Shown here piece after piece: positions 51,990-61,126 of a DNA stretch of 64,000 nucleotides (positions are counted from its first letter, which is position 1; each line of letters starts with the position of its first letter). Source of the DNA: BMS3ABIN04 sp964553325 (GTDB taxonomy: Bacteria; Bacteroidota; Ignavibacteria; Ignavibacteriales; Melioribacteraceae); NCBI GenBank assembly GCA_964553325.1, contig CAZKKI010000034.1, positions 1-64,000 of the forward strand, given 5' to 3'. Made by a program: the position numbers and the translations under genes. The notes under the pieces were generated by a model. That model was not told the origin of the DNA. It saw nothing but the letters and a program-made list of their open reading frames with translations, and did no database searches.

Positions 51990-52974
51990 CGTTGAATTCG
52001 CTTATCCGTATGTTTTATATCTGTTGCTTCTTCTACCGCTCATGCTTTTCTGGTATTGGAAGAAAAACCAGATTAAAAGTCCCGATATAATTTTTTCCTC
52101 ATTAAAAATTTTTAAGGGAATCTCGGCAACGTTAAGAGAAAGATTAAGACATTTACCCGCGGCGTTCAGAGTTTTCGGGACAGGATTTTTAATTATTGCG
52201 CTTGCCCGACCTCAATCATTTACTTCGGGCGAAAAAATTTATACGGAAGGAATCGATATAGCGATCCTTCTGGATATTTCGGGAAGTATGCTGGCGGAAG
52301 ACTTCAAACCGAACCGGTTGGAAGCGGCTAAAGAAGTAATCGATAATTTTATAAAAGGAAGAACAAACGATAAAATCGGACTTGTGGTTTTTCAAAGTAA
52401 AAGTTTTACACAATGCCCCCTCACAATCGATTATTCGGTTCTCCGTTCTTTATTGAAAGAAGTAAAAAGCGGAATTATTCAAGACGGAACGGCAATCGGA
52501 ACGGCAATTGCAAACGGTGTTAACCGATTGAAAAACAGCAAATCGAAAAGTAAAGTTATTATTTTATTGACCGACGGAGTAAACAACAGCGGCGAAATCG
52601 ATCCGGTTACCGCCGCGCAAATCGCAAAAAAATTCGGAATCAGAATTTATTCTATCGGTGTGGGCACAATCGGTACCGCCCCTTTTCCGTATCAAACCCC
52701 TTTCGGGAAACGATACACGAACATTCCAGTTGAAATAGACGAAGACATTCTAAAACAAGTTTCCAAGATTACCGGCGGAAAATATTTCCGAGCCACCGAT
52801 AAGAAAAAGTTGGAACAGATTTACGAAGAAATAGACAAAATGGAAAAATCGCGCATTGAAGTAACTTCGTACAAACATGCAAGCGAATTGTTTTACAAAT
52901 GGGCTGCACTGGGATTAATTTTTATTTTAATCGAATTCGGTTTATCAAAAACTTATTTGAGAAGGTTACCTTAA
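51979..52974 (+). CDS. batA: BatA, membrane protein with VWA domain
   Basis: 331 residues. N-terminal helix (VLYLLLLLPLMLFWYW), a second near residue 60, the VWA domain (about 80-270) with the metal-ion-dependent adhesion site ILLDISGSMLAED, and a C-terminal anchor (WAALGLIFILIEFGL). It is inserted in the inner membrane with the VWA domain outside the cytosol. BatA-BatE help Bacteroides cope with oxygen; the mechanism is not established. GGGGAGGT precedes the ATG, inside the previous gene. Confidence 0.93.
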   Translation: MFGNVEFAYPYVLYLLLLLPLMLFWYWKKNQIKSPDIIFSSLKIFKGISATLRERLRHLPAAFRVFGTGFLIIALARPQSFTSGEKIYTEGIDIAILLDISGSMLAEDFKPNRLEAAKEVIDNFIKGRTNDKIGLVVFQSKSFTQCPLTIDYSVLRSLLKEVKSGIIQDGTAIGTAIANGVNRLKNSKSKSKVIILLTDGVNNSGEIDPVTAAQIAKKFGIRIYSIGVGTIGTAPFPYQTPFGKRYTNIPVEIDEDILKQVSKITGGKYFRATDKKKLEQIYEEIDKMEKSRIEVTSYKHASELFYKWAALGLIFILIEFGLSKTYLRRLP

Positions 52975-52977
52975 ATT

Positions 52978-54015
52978 ATGTTACGATTCGCACATCCGGA
53001 ATATTTGACCGTTTTATATTTCACACCGTTGCTGATTGCACTTTTTTGGTACAGTCAGCATAAAAGAAAATTGTTGCTTCAAAAATTTGCCGATAAAAAA
53101 TTACATACTTTGCTTTTCCCTATGAAAAGCAAAGTTAAACCTTTAATTAAATTCACAATGGTTTTTCTCGCAATCGTTTTCGTAATCATCGCATTGGCTA
53201 ATCCGCAAGTGGGAAGTAAGATAGAAGAAATCAAACACGTGGGCATCGACGTTTACATTTTGCTCGATGTTTCCCAAAGTATGAAAGCCGAAGATATAAA
53301 ACCGAGCAGGTTGGAAAAAGCAAAGCACGATATAGCAAAACTCATTCAACGGTTGCAAGGAGACAGAATCGGTTTAATAGTTTTTGCCGGCGAAGCTTAT
53401 GTTCAATTTCCGCTTACTACCGATTACTCGGCGGCAAATCTGTTTCTAAATGCAGTCGATTATTCCTCCGTTCCGCAACCCGGAACTGCTATTGGTCCGG
53501 CAATTGAATTGGCACTTAAATCGTTCAAAAAAGACGAAGAAACAAAAAAAGCAATTGTTATAATTACCGACGGCGAAGACCACGAAGGCGATTTGGATAA
53601 AGCTATTGAACAAGCAAAAGAGAAAAACGTAAGTATCTACGCAATCGGTTTGGGTTCGCCTGCCGGAGTTCCGATACCGATTTACAACAGAAACGGGGTT
53701 AGAATTGGTTATAAAAAAGACAAAAACGGTAAAGTGGTTTTAACCAAACTGGACGAAGAAACATTGCAAGAAATTACCAGCAAAGCCGGTGGGAAATATT
53801 ACAGAGCAACAAACACCGACGATGCGCTCGAATCCGTTTACAAAGATTTATCGAGTTACGAAGGAACGGAATTCGGAACTTCGAAAATTACGGACTACGA
53901 AGACAGGTTTTATTATTTATTAATTCCCGCTTTGTTATTATTAATAATCGAATTTTTTATCTCGGAGAAAAAATCGAAATTACTGATGAAACTCGAAAGG
54001 GAAACAAATATTTGA
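52978..54015 (+). CDS. batB: BatB, membrane protein with VWA domain
   Basis: 345 residues. Same architecture as BatA: helices at about 15-33 and 60-80, a VWA domain with the site YILLDVSQSMKAED and DGEDHEGDLDKAIEQA, and a C-terminal helix (YLLIPALLLLIIEFFI). The metal motif is DVSQS rather than DISGS, still compatible with ion binding. It lies three bases after batA. BatA and BatB are paralogues and may form a heteromer. Confidence 0.93.
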   Translation: MLRFAHPEYLTVLYFTPLLIALFWYSQHKRKLLLQKFADKKLHTLLFPMKSKVKPLIKFTMVFLAIVFVIIALANPQVGSKIEEIKHVGIDVYILLDVSQSMKAEDIKPSRLEKAKHDIAKLIQRLQGDRIGLIVFAGEAYVQFPLTTDYSAANLFLNAVDYSSVPQPGTAIGPAIELALKSFKKDEETKKAIVIITDGEDHEGDLDKAIEQAKEKNVSIYAIGLGSPAGVPIPIYNRNGVRIGYKKDKNGKVVLTKLDEETLQEITSKAGGKYYRATNTDDALESVYKDLSSYEGTEFGTSKITDYEDRFYYLLIPALLLLIIEFFISEKKSKLLMKLERETNI

Positions 54016-54051
54016 TATCTTTGTAAATAATTAAGTACGATTGAATTCATT

Positions 54052-54807
54052 ATGAAACAAGTTGGGAAACATATTTATTTTGTAACGATTGTTATTCTGC
54101 TTTCGGCGCTAAACCTATTCGCTCAAAGTACGCGTAGTTTAATAAACGACGGTGTTGAAAAATACGAGAAGAAACAATACGCCGAGGCGGAAGTGGATTT
54201 CCGTAAAGCCGTTGAGAACGACGACAAATCTTTCGAAGGATATTTCAATTTGGGCGACGCTTTATACAAACAAAAAAGATACGAGGAAGCCGCAAAAGTT
54301 TTCAAAAAATCGAACGAATTCGTCAAAGATCGAAAAACACAAGCCGGAGTTTTTTACAACTTGGGTAATTCTTTGTTGAAAGCTAAAAAATACGAAGAAA
54401 GCATTGCGGCATATAAGAATTCGCTGCAACTTAATCCAAATGACATGGATGCTAAATATAATTTGTCTTATGCACTTAAAATGCTAAAACAACAACAAAA
54501 CCAAAACCAACAAAATCAACAGCAGAAAAACCAACAAAACAACAAAGACAATAAAGACAAAGGCGATAACAAAAACGACGAAAACAAAAATAAAGATCAA
54601 AAAGAAAAGAATAAACAAAACGAAGAAGATAAACCTAAAAAAGAAGACGAACAAAAACAGAAACAGCAACAAAAACCGCAACAAAGCGAAATTTCCAAAG
54701 AAGAAGCCAAAAGAATTTTGGATGCATTAAAAAATAACGAAGCCGAAATTCAAAAACAGATTAGAAAACGAAAAGGCAAAAAACGAACAACCGAAAAAGA
54801 TTGGTAA
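54052..54807 (+). CDS. batC: BatC, TPR protein with low-complexity tail
   Basis: 251 residues. A signal peptide (MKQVGKHIYFVTIVILLSALNLFAQ) is followed by about three tetratricopeptide repeats (YAEAEVDFRKAVENDDKSFE; EAAKVFKKSNEFVK; YEESIAAYKNSLQLNPNDMDAKYNLSYAL). From residue 142 a Gln/Asn/Lys/Glu-rich low-complexity tail follows (QQQNQNQQNQQQKNQQNNK-type), then a basic end (RKRKGKKRTT). TPRs bind partner proteins, probably the VWA proteins. The tail is likely disordered. In Bacteroides the same position is BatC. Confidence 0.9.
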   Translation: MKQVGKHIYFVTIVILLSALNLFAQSTRSLINDGVEKYEKKQYAEAEVDFRKAVENDDKSFEGYFNLGDALYKQKRYEEAAKVFKKSNEFVKDRKTQAGVFYNLGNSLLKAKKYEESIAAYKNSLQLNPNDMDAKYNLSYALKMLKQQQNQNQQNQQQKNQQNNKDNKDKGDNKNDENKNKDQKEKNKQNEEDKPKKEDEQKQKQQQKPQQSEISKEEAKRILDALKNNEAEIQKQIRKRKGKKRTTEKDW

Positions 54808-54808
54808 T

Positions 54809-56641
54809 ATGAAAAAAAACGGACTGATAACATATTTAGCGGCATTGTTTCTGATATTTTTCCATGCAAATACGTACGCGCAAAAATTCAACGCCACGGT
54901 AGATAAAACAACCGTCGGGTTAAACGAATATTTTCAAGTCGATTTTGCATTCGAAGAAGGAAACGTAAACGAACTGAAATCTTTTACACCGCCGTCTTTT
55001 AACGGATTAATTGTCGTAAGCGGACCGAACGAATCGAGAAGCATGAGAATAATAAACGGACAAGTTTCACATTCGCTTACTTATTCTTTTGTTCTAAAAC
55101 CGACTAAAATAGGCAAGGTTGAAATCGGCAGTGCCGAAGTAACGTACCGCGGCAAAATTTTGAAAACCAAGCCCATTACAATCAACGTAGTAAAAGAAAC
55201 CGCCGGCAAAAAAATTCCTACTTCGGCCGGTATCTCCGAAGAGGAACTCAAGCAAAACGTCTTTATTTTAGCAATTCCCGATAAACGAAGAGTAATTCAA
55301 GGCGAGCAATTAACGGTTACATATAAATTGTTCACCCGATTGAACATCGCTTCCCCGCAAATTTCCAAACTTCCCAAATACAAAGGATTTTGGGCGGAAG
55401 AATTGGAAAGCTCGCAAACAATTAATTTCAAATACGAAATGTACAAAGGGAAAAGATACAAAGCGGCGGTGATAAAAAAAGTGGCGCTTTTCCCTACCAA
55501 AAGCGGGGAACTTACCGTTACTCCGTTCGAACTTAAAATTCCGGTTATTGTTAAAAAGAAGCGCAGCGTCGATATTTTCGACGACTTTTTCAACGATTCG
55601 TTTTTCGGGCGGACGAAAACCATCGATTTCTTTGCAAAATCAAATACAATCCGCGTAAGAGTAAAACCTTTACCCGAGGAAAACAAACCCGATTCGTTCC
55701 GTGGCGCCGTAGGCGTTTTCGATATTTCGGCAAGTGTTGATAAACAAAACGTTAAAGTTAACGAATCGATTACGCTCCGTGTTAAAGTTTCGGGAAGAGG
55801 CAACATTGCACTGTTGGAAATACCCGAAGTAAAACTTCCGCCGGGAATGGAAAAATATCAACCTAAAATTACTCAGTCGATTAAAAGAAAAAACATAGTC
55901 TCTGGAAGAAAAATGGCGGAATATTTAATTGTTCCCCGAATCCCGGGCGAAAAAACGATACCGCCAATTGAATTTACTTATTTCGATTTACGAAAGAAAA
56001 AATACGAAACCATTAAAACGCCGGAATTTAAGATTACTGTTGAAAAAGGTGAGAACGATTATACTCCTCTTGTCAGCGGTTATTCGAAAGAAGACGTTAA
56101 ACTATTGAGTAAAGATATACGGTTCATTAAAACCACATTTAACTTGCGGAAAAAAAGCGATCTTAAAATTCTCAGTAATTGGTTTTGGTTCGCAACAATT
56201 TTTCCGCTGATAATTTTAGCCGGCGTAATCGGTTATTACAAATATCAAAATAAACTTTCGGGCGATGTAAGTTTGCTCCGTTTCCAAAGAGCCGAGAAAA
56301 AAGCCAAACAGAAATTAAAAGAAGCTCACAACGCACTTCAGGAAGGTAATAAATCGGCTTATTACGAAGGTTTGTACCATTCGCTGCTCGGTTATTTGGA
56401 AGATAAATTGAACATATCCAAAGCCGAATTCACAAAAGAAAAAGCGTTGAACAAATTAAAACAGTTGGGCGTTGCCGAAAATATAATCGGCGAAATAAAA
56501 GACGTATTCGAGAAATGCGAACTTGCGCGCTTTGCACCTAATGCTCAAACAAGAGAATCGGAAGAAAGATTGTACAATAAAACACTTGAAATAATTAACG
56601 AACTTCAAAATTCGATTTCCAACAGAAAAAAGGCAAGATAG
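54809..56641 (+). CDS. batD: BatD, large envelope protein
   Basis: 610 residues. Signal peptide (MKKNGLITYLAALFLIFFHA), then several Ig/oxygen-tolerance beta domains in the periplasm (TVDKTTVGLNEYFQVDF; VFILAIPDKRRVIQGEQLTV; DISASVDKQNVKVNESITL), a transmembrane helix at about 452-475 (FWFATIFPLIILAGVIGYYK) and a cytosolic helical tail of about 130 residues. This is the BatD arrangement. It starts one base after batC and ends five before batE. Confidence 0.93.
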   Translation: MKKNGLITYLAALFLIFFHANTYAQKFNATVDKTTVGLNEYFQVDFAFEEGNVNELKSFTPPSFNGLIVVSGPNESRSMRIINGQVSHSLTYSFVLKPTKIGKVEIGSAEVTYRGKILKTKPITINVVKETAGKKIPTSAGISEEELKQNVFILAIPDKRRVIQGEQLTVTYKLFTRLNIASPQISKLPKYKGFWAEELESSQTINFKYEMYKGKRYKAAVIKKVALFPTKSGELTVTPFELKIPVIVKKKRSVDIFDDFFNDSFFGRTKTIDFFAKSNTIRVRVKPLPEENKPDSFRGAVGVFDISASVDKQNVKVNESITLRVKVSGRGNIALLEIPEVKLPPGMEKYQPKITQSIKRKNIVSGRKMAEYLIVPRIPGEKTIPPIEFTYFDLRKKKYETIKTPEFKITVEKGENDYTPLVSGYSKEDVKLLSKDIRFIKTTFNLRKKSDLKILSNWFWFATIFPLIILAGVIGYYKYQNKLSGDVSLLRFQRAEKKAKQKLKEAHNALQEGNKSAYYEGLYHSLLGYLEDKLNISKAEFTKEKALNKLKQLGVAENIIGEIKDVFEKCELARFAPNAQTRESEERLYNKTLEIINELQNSISNRKKAR

Positions 56642-56646
56642 AATTT

Positions 56647-57411
56647 ATGATTAAAAAATTCGGTTTGATTACGGTTTGGTGGTTAATTATTGTTTCCTTC
56701 GCTTTTGCCTCGGGGGAAGTTGAAGAATTGATGAACAAAGCAAACAATTTGTACCAACAAGAAAAATACGAAGAGGCAATAAAGCTTTACAATCAAATTA
56801 TCGATAACGATTATGTTGGACCCGAACTTTATTACAACTTGGGAAACGCTTACTTCAGATTGGGTAAATTAGGTTATGCAATTTTATATTTCGAAAAAGC
56901 CTTGAAACTTGCCCCGGACGATAGCGACATCCAATACAATCTGAAAATCGCCAAAGCCCGCACGGTCGATAGAATTCAAGAGGTTCCGCAACTCTTTTTT
57001 ATCGAATGGTGGAATGTTTTGGTCGCTTCGCTTTCGATTACAAGTTGGGCAACAATTGTGCTGATTTTTTATTTGCTCTTCTTATTTTCAATCGGATTGT
57101 TTTTCCTTTCGAAAAAAGCACAAATTCAAAAACAAGCGTTCTTACTCGGTAGTTTTAGTCTAGCCGTATTAATTTTAACCGCCGTAATGCTTTTTGCGCG
57201 GATTAACCGGGAAACTTCATCGCACTATGGAGTTTTAACCGAACAGGTGCAAGCGGTTAAGGTTTCGCCGGATGAAAACAGCAATGATGCTTTTGTTATA
57301 CATGAAGGCATAAAATTTAAAATCGAAGACGAACTGAAAGATTGGGCTAAAATAAAACTTTCCGACGGAAAAGTAGGTTGGTTGAAAAAAGATGCATTCG
57401 GGAAGATATAA
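56647..57411 (+). CDS. batE: BatE, TPR and SH3-type membrane protein
   Basis: 254 residues. Signal peptide or first helix (FGLITVWWLIIVSFAFAS), two TPRs (EAIKLYNQIIDNDYVGPELYY; LGYAILYFEKALKLAPDDSD), two membrane helices (about 125-185) and a C-terminal bacterial SH3-type domain (VKVSPDENSNDAFVIHEG; WAKIKLSDGKVGWLKKDAF). It ends the Bat operon; a hairpin follows directly. Confidence 0.92.
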   Translation: MIKKFGLITVWWLIIVSFAFASGEVEELMNKANNLYQQEKYEEAIKLYNQIIDNDYVGPELYYNLGNAYFRLGKLGYAILYFEKALKLAPDDSDIQYNLKIAKARTVDRIQEVPQLFFIEWWNVLVASLSITSWATIVLIFYLLFLFSIGLFFLSKKAQIQKQAFLLGSFSLAVLILTAVMLFARINRETSSHYGVLTEQVQAVKVSPDENSNDAFVIHEGIKFKIEDELKDWAKIKLSDGKVGWLKKDAFGKI

Positions 57412-57412
57412 A

Positions 57413-57446
57413 AAAACCCGATTACTAAAAAAGTTAACCGGGTTTT
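57413..57446. terminator. Terminator of the bat operon (bidirectional)
   Basis: AAAACCCG (57413-57420) pairs with CGGGTTTT (57439-57446) across an 18-base loop, directly after the BatE stop. It is flanked by A-rich and T-rich sequence and lies 28 bases from the stop of the leftward small gene, so it may serve both. Confidence 0.7.
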
Positions 57447-57473
57447 CAACAAGGAGAAACGTAAAAAAGTTAA

Positions 57474-57716
57474 TTATACAGCATCTTTCAAATCTCTTAA
57501 CAACCAATGTCTGCTTTTCAAATAGTGTTTTTTAATTAATTCTTCATCGAAACCTAAAGCCCAAACCACGTCGGGGTTAACTTGGGAAATTATTTCTTCG
57601 TCTTCGGGATTAAACTTAATTCTGTGATAATAAATTTCACCGTCTGCAGTTTTATATAAGTTGTGATTTAATTTGTTGATTCCTCGGTTGTCGGTATTAA
57701 GTTCAAAATGATTCAT
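57474..57716 (-). CDS. Small hypothetical protein
   Basis: 80 residues from the ATG at 57716 (MNHFELNTDNRGINKLNHNL), which has AAAGGGA upstream. A longer frame to 57803 lacks a ribosome site. It is soluble and acidic in the middle (FNPEDEEIISQVNPDVVWAL) with a basic C-terminal end (LKSRHWLLRDLKDAV). Not recognised. It ends at the bat terminator and lies about 180 bases from a perfect CRP-type palindrome. Confidence 0.6.
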   Translation of the reverse strand: MNHFELNTDNRGINKLNHNLYKTADGEIYYHRIKFNPEDEEIISQVNPDVVWALGFDEELIKKHYLKSRHWLLRDLKDAV

Positions 57717-58255
57717 TTTCTTTCCCTTTGTTGTTTGTTTCCCCTTACTATCCAATTGTTGTGCCACAACAAAAATTTGCGAAAATAGGCTGTTTTCGCA
57801 CATTCTAATAATTTTGCGTGTCTCAAATTTAGATTTGAAAATTGAGATGGTGAATCATTTTAAAACACGTGAGACATTTTCGGGAAAAGTATTTCAATGT
57901 GATACAGATCACATCGCTTTTTATGCGTTAAACAATTGATATGATATGTTTTCATAACACTACTAAAATTTGAGCCGAATTCGTCCCCTTTCGAAAAATG
58001 ATTAGCAAAATTTTGCCAAATATAATTTTGATAGATTTAATAAAAATTGAAAATATTTACGAATTTAGACCTGAAAAATTGATTAACACGAAAAGTTTTT
58101 CATATATTTAATATCGAATTAAAATTTATTGTCATTTTACCACACAAATAATGATTTTCCAATCCTCAAAATTCATTTCGAGGTGGTAATTTCCGAACTT
58201 GAAGATGACATTATAAACAAAATCAGAAGTACAAAAACACAAAAAGGAGGCTTAA
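57717..58255. other. Regulatory region between a small gene and the FKBP gene
   Basis: About 540 very AT-rich bases with no ORF worth calling. It holds a perfect CRP-type palindrome (57898-57913), a TATGAT (57940-57945) that could be the -10 box of a rightward promoter, an imperfect inverted repeat TCTCAA...TTGAGA (57824-57850), and a long untranslated stretch up to the strong ribosome site AAAAGGAGG before the FKBP ATG. Such a long leader suggests a regulated rightward transcript. Confidence 0.5.
57898..57913. promoter_or_regulatory. Perfect CRP-type operator
   Basis: TGTGA-TACAGA-TCACA matches the CRP consensus TGTGA-N6-TCACA at all ten half-site positions. TATGAT at 57940-57945 lies 26 bases past its right end, close to class II activation geometry for rightward transcription towards the FKBP gene. 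No -10 is evident for the leftward small gene. Confidence 0.6.
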
Positions 58256-58738
58256 ATGCCCGTAACAAGTAACAAAGTGGTACAAATCCACTACAAATTA
58301 ACAAATTCCGCCGGCGAAGTATTGGATAGCTCGGAAGGTCGCGAACCTTTAGCATACTTGCAAGGTGCAGGAAATATTATTCCCGGACTTGAAAAAGCCT
58401 TGGAAGGTAAAGAAGTCGGCGATCAATTTACCGTTACGATTCCACCCGAAGAAGCTTACGGCGAAAGAAACGAAGCACTTATTCAAGTTATTCCGCGCGA
58501 AGCTTTTGTTGATGTTGAAGAAATTAAACCCGGAATGCAATTCCAAGCTCAAATGGGCGATCACCCTCAAATTATTGTTGTTACTAAAGTTGAAGGCGAT
58601 AACATTACGATAGATGCAAATCATCCGTTAGCAGGTGAAGCCTTGACTTTCGATGTTTCCGTTGCCGATATAAGAGACGCAACCGAAGAAGAACTGGCTC
58701 ACGGTCACGTTCACGGTGCCGGCGGTCATCACCATTAA
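58256..58738 (+). CDS. slyD: SlyD-like FKBP peptidyl-prolyl isomerase
   Basis: 160 residues. FKBP domain with KLTNSAGEVLDSSEGREPL, GAGNIIPGLEKALEGKEVGD and the insert-in-flap region (about 70-120) of SlyD-type isomerases: IPPEEAYGERNEAL and DVEEIKPGMQFQAQMGDHPQ. DANHPLAGEALTFDV closes the domain. The C-terminus is short and His-rich (GHVHGAGGHHH), likely metal-binding as in SlyD, though much shorter than in E. coli. It speeds folding of proline-containing proteins and may handle nickel or zinc. Strong ribosome site AAAAGGAGG. Confidence 0.93.
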   Translation: MPVTSNKVVQIHYKLTNSAGEVLDSSEGREPLAYLQGAGNIIPGLEKALEGKEVGDQFTVTIPPEEAYGERNEALIQVIPREAFVDVEEIKPGMQFQAQMGDHPQIIVVTKVEGDNITIDANHPLAGEALTFDVSVADIRDATEEELAHGHVHGAGGHHH

Positions 58739-58774
58739 TATTATTCGTTTTTACTTTCCGTAAAAATAATAATC

Positions 58775-58806
58775 AGTCCCCGAGTAAAACGGGGACTTTC
58801 TTTTTT
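58775..58806 (+). terminator. Rho-independent terminator after the FKBP gene
   Basis: AGTCCCCG (58775-58782) pairs with CGGGGACT (58790-58797) across a seven-base loop, followed by TTCTTTTTT. A textbook terminator. Confidence 0.9.
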
Positions 58807-58932
58807 AGTTAATCTGAGAAATAAAACATTCCCCGTCACAATAAATTTGTTCGTGTAAGATATTTTACATTCTAAAAAAATATTTTTTAGTAAGTTTCCT
58901 ATCCAAGTCGGTAAAATTTATGAGGAGAAGAA

Positions 58933-59541
58933 TTGAATTATAGTCTGGGGAAACATAAACTCACCGAAATATACGATTACAATGATTTTCTCGAATATTC
59001 GAAACAAAGCATCGAAGAAATGAAAGAAACGGAACTTGACGAGGCGGAAAAAAGATTATTCGAGTATAAAAAAATAAATTTGGTAAGAAGTCTTCGTATT
59101 GCAAAAACTTATAAGCCGAACGACGAGCTACTCGAACTATTTAACTCAATCGGCGAAAAACAAACTTGGTTAATTTTTACGGAAGATTGGTGCGGTGATT
59201 CGGCACAAAATTTACCTTATTTAATAAAATATACAGAACAGACACGGAACATCGATGTAAAAATTATTTTACGCGACGATAATGTAAATGCGTTAAAAGA
59301 TTACTTCGGAAACGACTCGCCGTTGAGCATACCGAAAATCGTGGGATTCGATAAAAACGGCAACGAGTTATTTCGTTGGGGTCCGCGTCCTCAAAAAGCC
59401 CAAAAGTTGGTCAGGGATTTAAAAGCCCAAGGTTATACAAAAGATGAGTTCAACAAAAAACTTCACCTTTGGTATGCACGCAACAAAGGTAAGGAACTCG
59501 AAAAGGAATTTATTCATATACTAAAAAAAATCGTCCGGTAA
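58933..59541 (+). CDS. Thioredoxin-fold protein with WCGDS active-site motif
   Basis: 202 residues with a TTG start at 58933 and GAGGAGAAGA upstream. The fold is of the thioredoxin type (WLIFTEDWCGDSAQNLPYL, then IILRDDNVNALKDYF and SIPKIVGFDKNGNELFRWGPRP), preceded by an N-terminal helical part of about 65 residues. The usual CXXC is WCGDS, so the second Cys is missing. It is therefore probably not a simple disulfide reductase but a monothiol or bacillithiol-type redox protein, or a chaperone-like variant. No signal peptide, so it acts in the cytosol. Confidence 0.85.
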   Translation: MNYSLGKHKLTEIYDYNDFLEYSKQSIEEMKETELDEAEKRLFEYKKINLVRSLRIAKTYKPNDELLELFNSIGEKQTWLIFTEDWCGDSAQNLPYLIKYTEQTRNIDVKIILRDDNVNALKDYFGNDSPLSIPKIVGFDKNGNELFRWGPRPQKAQKLVRDLKAQGYTKDEFNKKLHLWYARNKGKELEKEFIHILKKIVR

Positions 59542-59763
59542 AACCCGGATTTACTTTACGAATTTTATTCCCTTTATTTTCTATTCGGAAAGATCTATTT
59601 CACGAAACTGTATCCGATTTTTGTTATTTTATTATTAAATATATTTTTTCCGTCTCTCTTCTTTTCTTTTCCGCTTTTACAAAATAAACGGATTAACCGG
59701 ACATGCTATCGCATATAAATTAATTATTTGGTATTTTAATAACCAATCACATTAGAGGATAAA

Positions 59764-60666
59764 ATGAACAGAAAAGAATTTATTAAATCGGCGTTTATCA
59801 TCGGTGCGGGTGTTTCTTTTCAAGTAAATAAAATTTTCGGTTTATCCGAAGAAAAATCTTACACATTTAAGGAGTTACGTAACGGAATCGGTATTTACGT
59901 AAATCAAGGTGGAACTATCGGTTGGCTCGCCAATAAAGATGCGGTCATTGTTATCGATGCACAATTTCCCGATACCGCTAAAGTGTTTTACGAAGAATTA
60001 CAAAAACTCTCTACCGGCAAAATCGATATTCTTTTTAACACACATCATCACCGGGATCACACTGCAGGTAATTCGTATTTGGGAAAATTTTCCAAATCAA
60101 TCGTAGCAAACGAGAACTGTGTAAGGTTACAAAAAATTAGAAACACGGGTACTGAATTGGATGAAAACAAGGTTTATGCAAATGTAACATTCGAGAAAAG
60201 CTGGTCGCTTAATATAGGCAACGAAAATCTTTTCGCGTACCATTTGGTTCCCGCCCATACCGGCGGAGATGCAATTTTCCATTTCGTTAACTCGAATGTG
60301 GTGCATATGGGCGATTTGGTATTCAACGGAGTGTATCCGTGGGTAAACAAGGAAGACGAAGCTTCGCTCAGAGGTTGGATAAATTTTCTGAACAACGCAC
60401 TTAATCATTTCGATGACGATTCCCTTTTCATCTTCGGACATTCTTATTCTCCGGAAAAGGTATACGGCAATAAAACCGATTTGATAAACATGCGTAATTA
60501 CATCGAAGCTCTTATGGAAACGGTCGGCAAATTGAAAAACGCCGGTAAAACCGATGAGGAAATAATGAATTTACAAACCGTTCCCGGTTTCGAAAACATG
60601 AAAGCCCTTTGGAAAGGAGCGCTTAAAGCCAATGTAAAAGCGGCGTTAATTGAATTAAGCGAATAA
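59764..60666 (+). CDS. Metallo-beta-lactamase-fold hydrolase
   Basis: 300 residues. The N-terminus (MNRKEFIKSAFIIGAGVSFQ) looks like an export signal, with Arg-Lys in place of the twin arginine of Tat, so periplasmic location is likely. The zinc motif is NTHHHRDHTAGN, followed by AHTGGDAIFHF, HMGDLVFNGVYPW and the last metal His in FGHSYSP. It should be a dinuclear zinc hydrolase related to subclass B MBLs, but the substrate is unknown. Single gene with AGAGGAT upstream. Confidence 0.88.
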   Translation: MNRKEFIKSAFIIGAGVSFQVNKIFGLSEEKSYTFKELRNGIGIYVNQGGTIGWLANKDAVIVIDAQFPDTAKVFYEELQKLSTGKIDILFNTHHHRDHTAGNSYLGKFSKSIVANENCVRLQKIRNTGTELDENKVYANVTFEKSWSLNIGNENLFAYHLVPAHTGGDAIFHFVNSNVVHMGDLVFNGVYPWVNKEDEASLRGWINFLNNALNHFDDDSLFIFGHSYSPEKVYGNKTDLINMRNYIEALMETVGKLKNAGKTDEEIMNLQTVPGFENMKALWKGALKANVKAALIELSE

Positions 60667-60746
60667 TTTTTGCCTTGAAATAACGGTTTATATTCATAAA
60701 ATTTTAATAAATAAATGTTTATAAGATTCTCGGGTTAAACAAACCG

Positions 60747-61049
60747 ATGTTTTACATTATTTTAAGCATAATATTTTCTTTTATTTTCGGTTTTATCGTA
60801 CGCGGATATATCATCGATAAAAACCACAACACAACCTTAATTAATCACGCCACGGATATTTCAAAATTTCTTAACGAATCGCGCGAATTAAAAAGTAAAA
60901 TTCAATTTCTCCGTAAAAGAAACAAACTTTTGGAACAAAGAATTTCCGCATTAATATTTATGTTGAGAAATTTATCCGATAAAAATATATCCCGCCGGAA
61001 AACGGAAAATACTCCGACAACAAATCGAAAAATAAATTCCACTTTGTAA
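60747..61049 (+). CDS. Small membrane-anchored coiled-coil protein
   Basis: 100 residues. One N-terminal transmembrane helix (MFYIILSIIFSFIFGFIVRG), then a coiled coil (about 40-75; FLNESRELKSKIQFLRKRNK) and a basic, probably disordered tail. No recognised family. Its ATG at 60747 has no strong ribosome site and the gene is about 80 bases after the hydrolase gene, so confidence is moderate. It might be a small envelope scaffold. Confidence 0.5.
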   Translation: MFYIILSIIFSFIFGFIVRGYIIDKNHNTTLINHATDISKFLNESRELKSKIQFLRKRNKLLEQRISALIFMLRNLSDKNISRRKTENTPTTNRKINSTL

Positions 61050-61126
61050 CTTCCGTGCAAAACTTAAAATTCTTTTTTATTAACTTTACGTTAAAATGTA
61101 AAAAACATCTTTCCGCATAACAAAAA

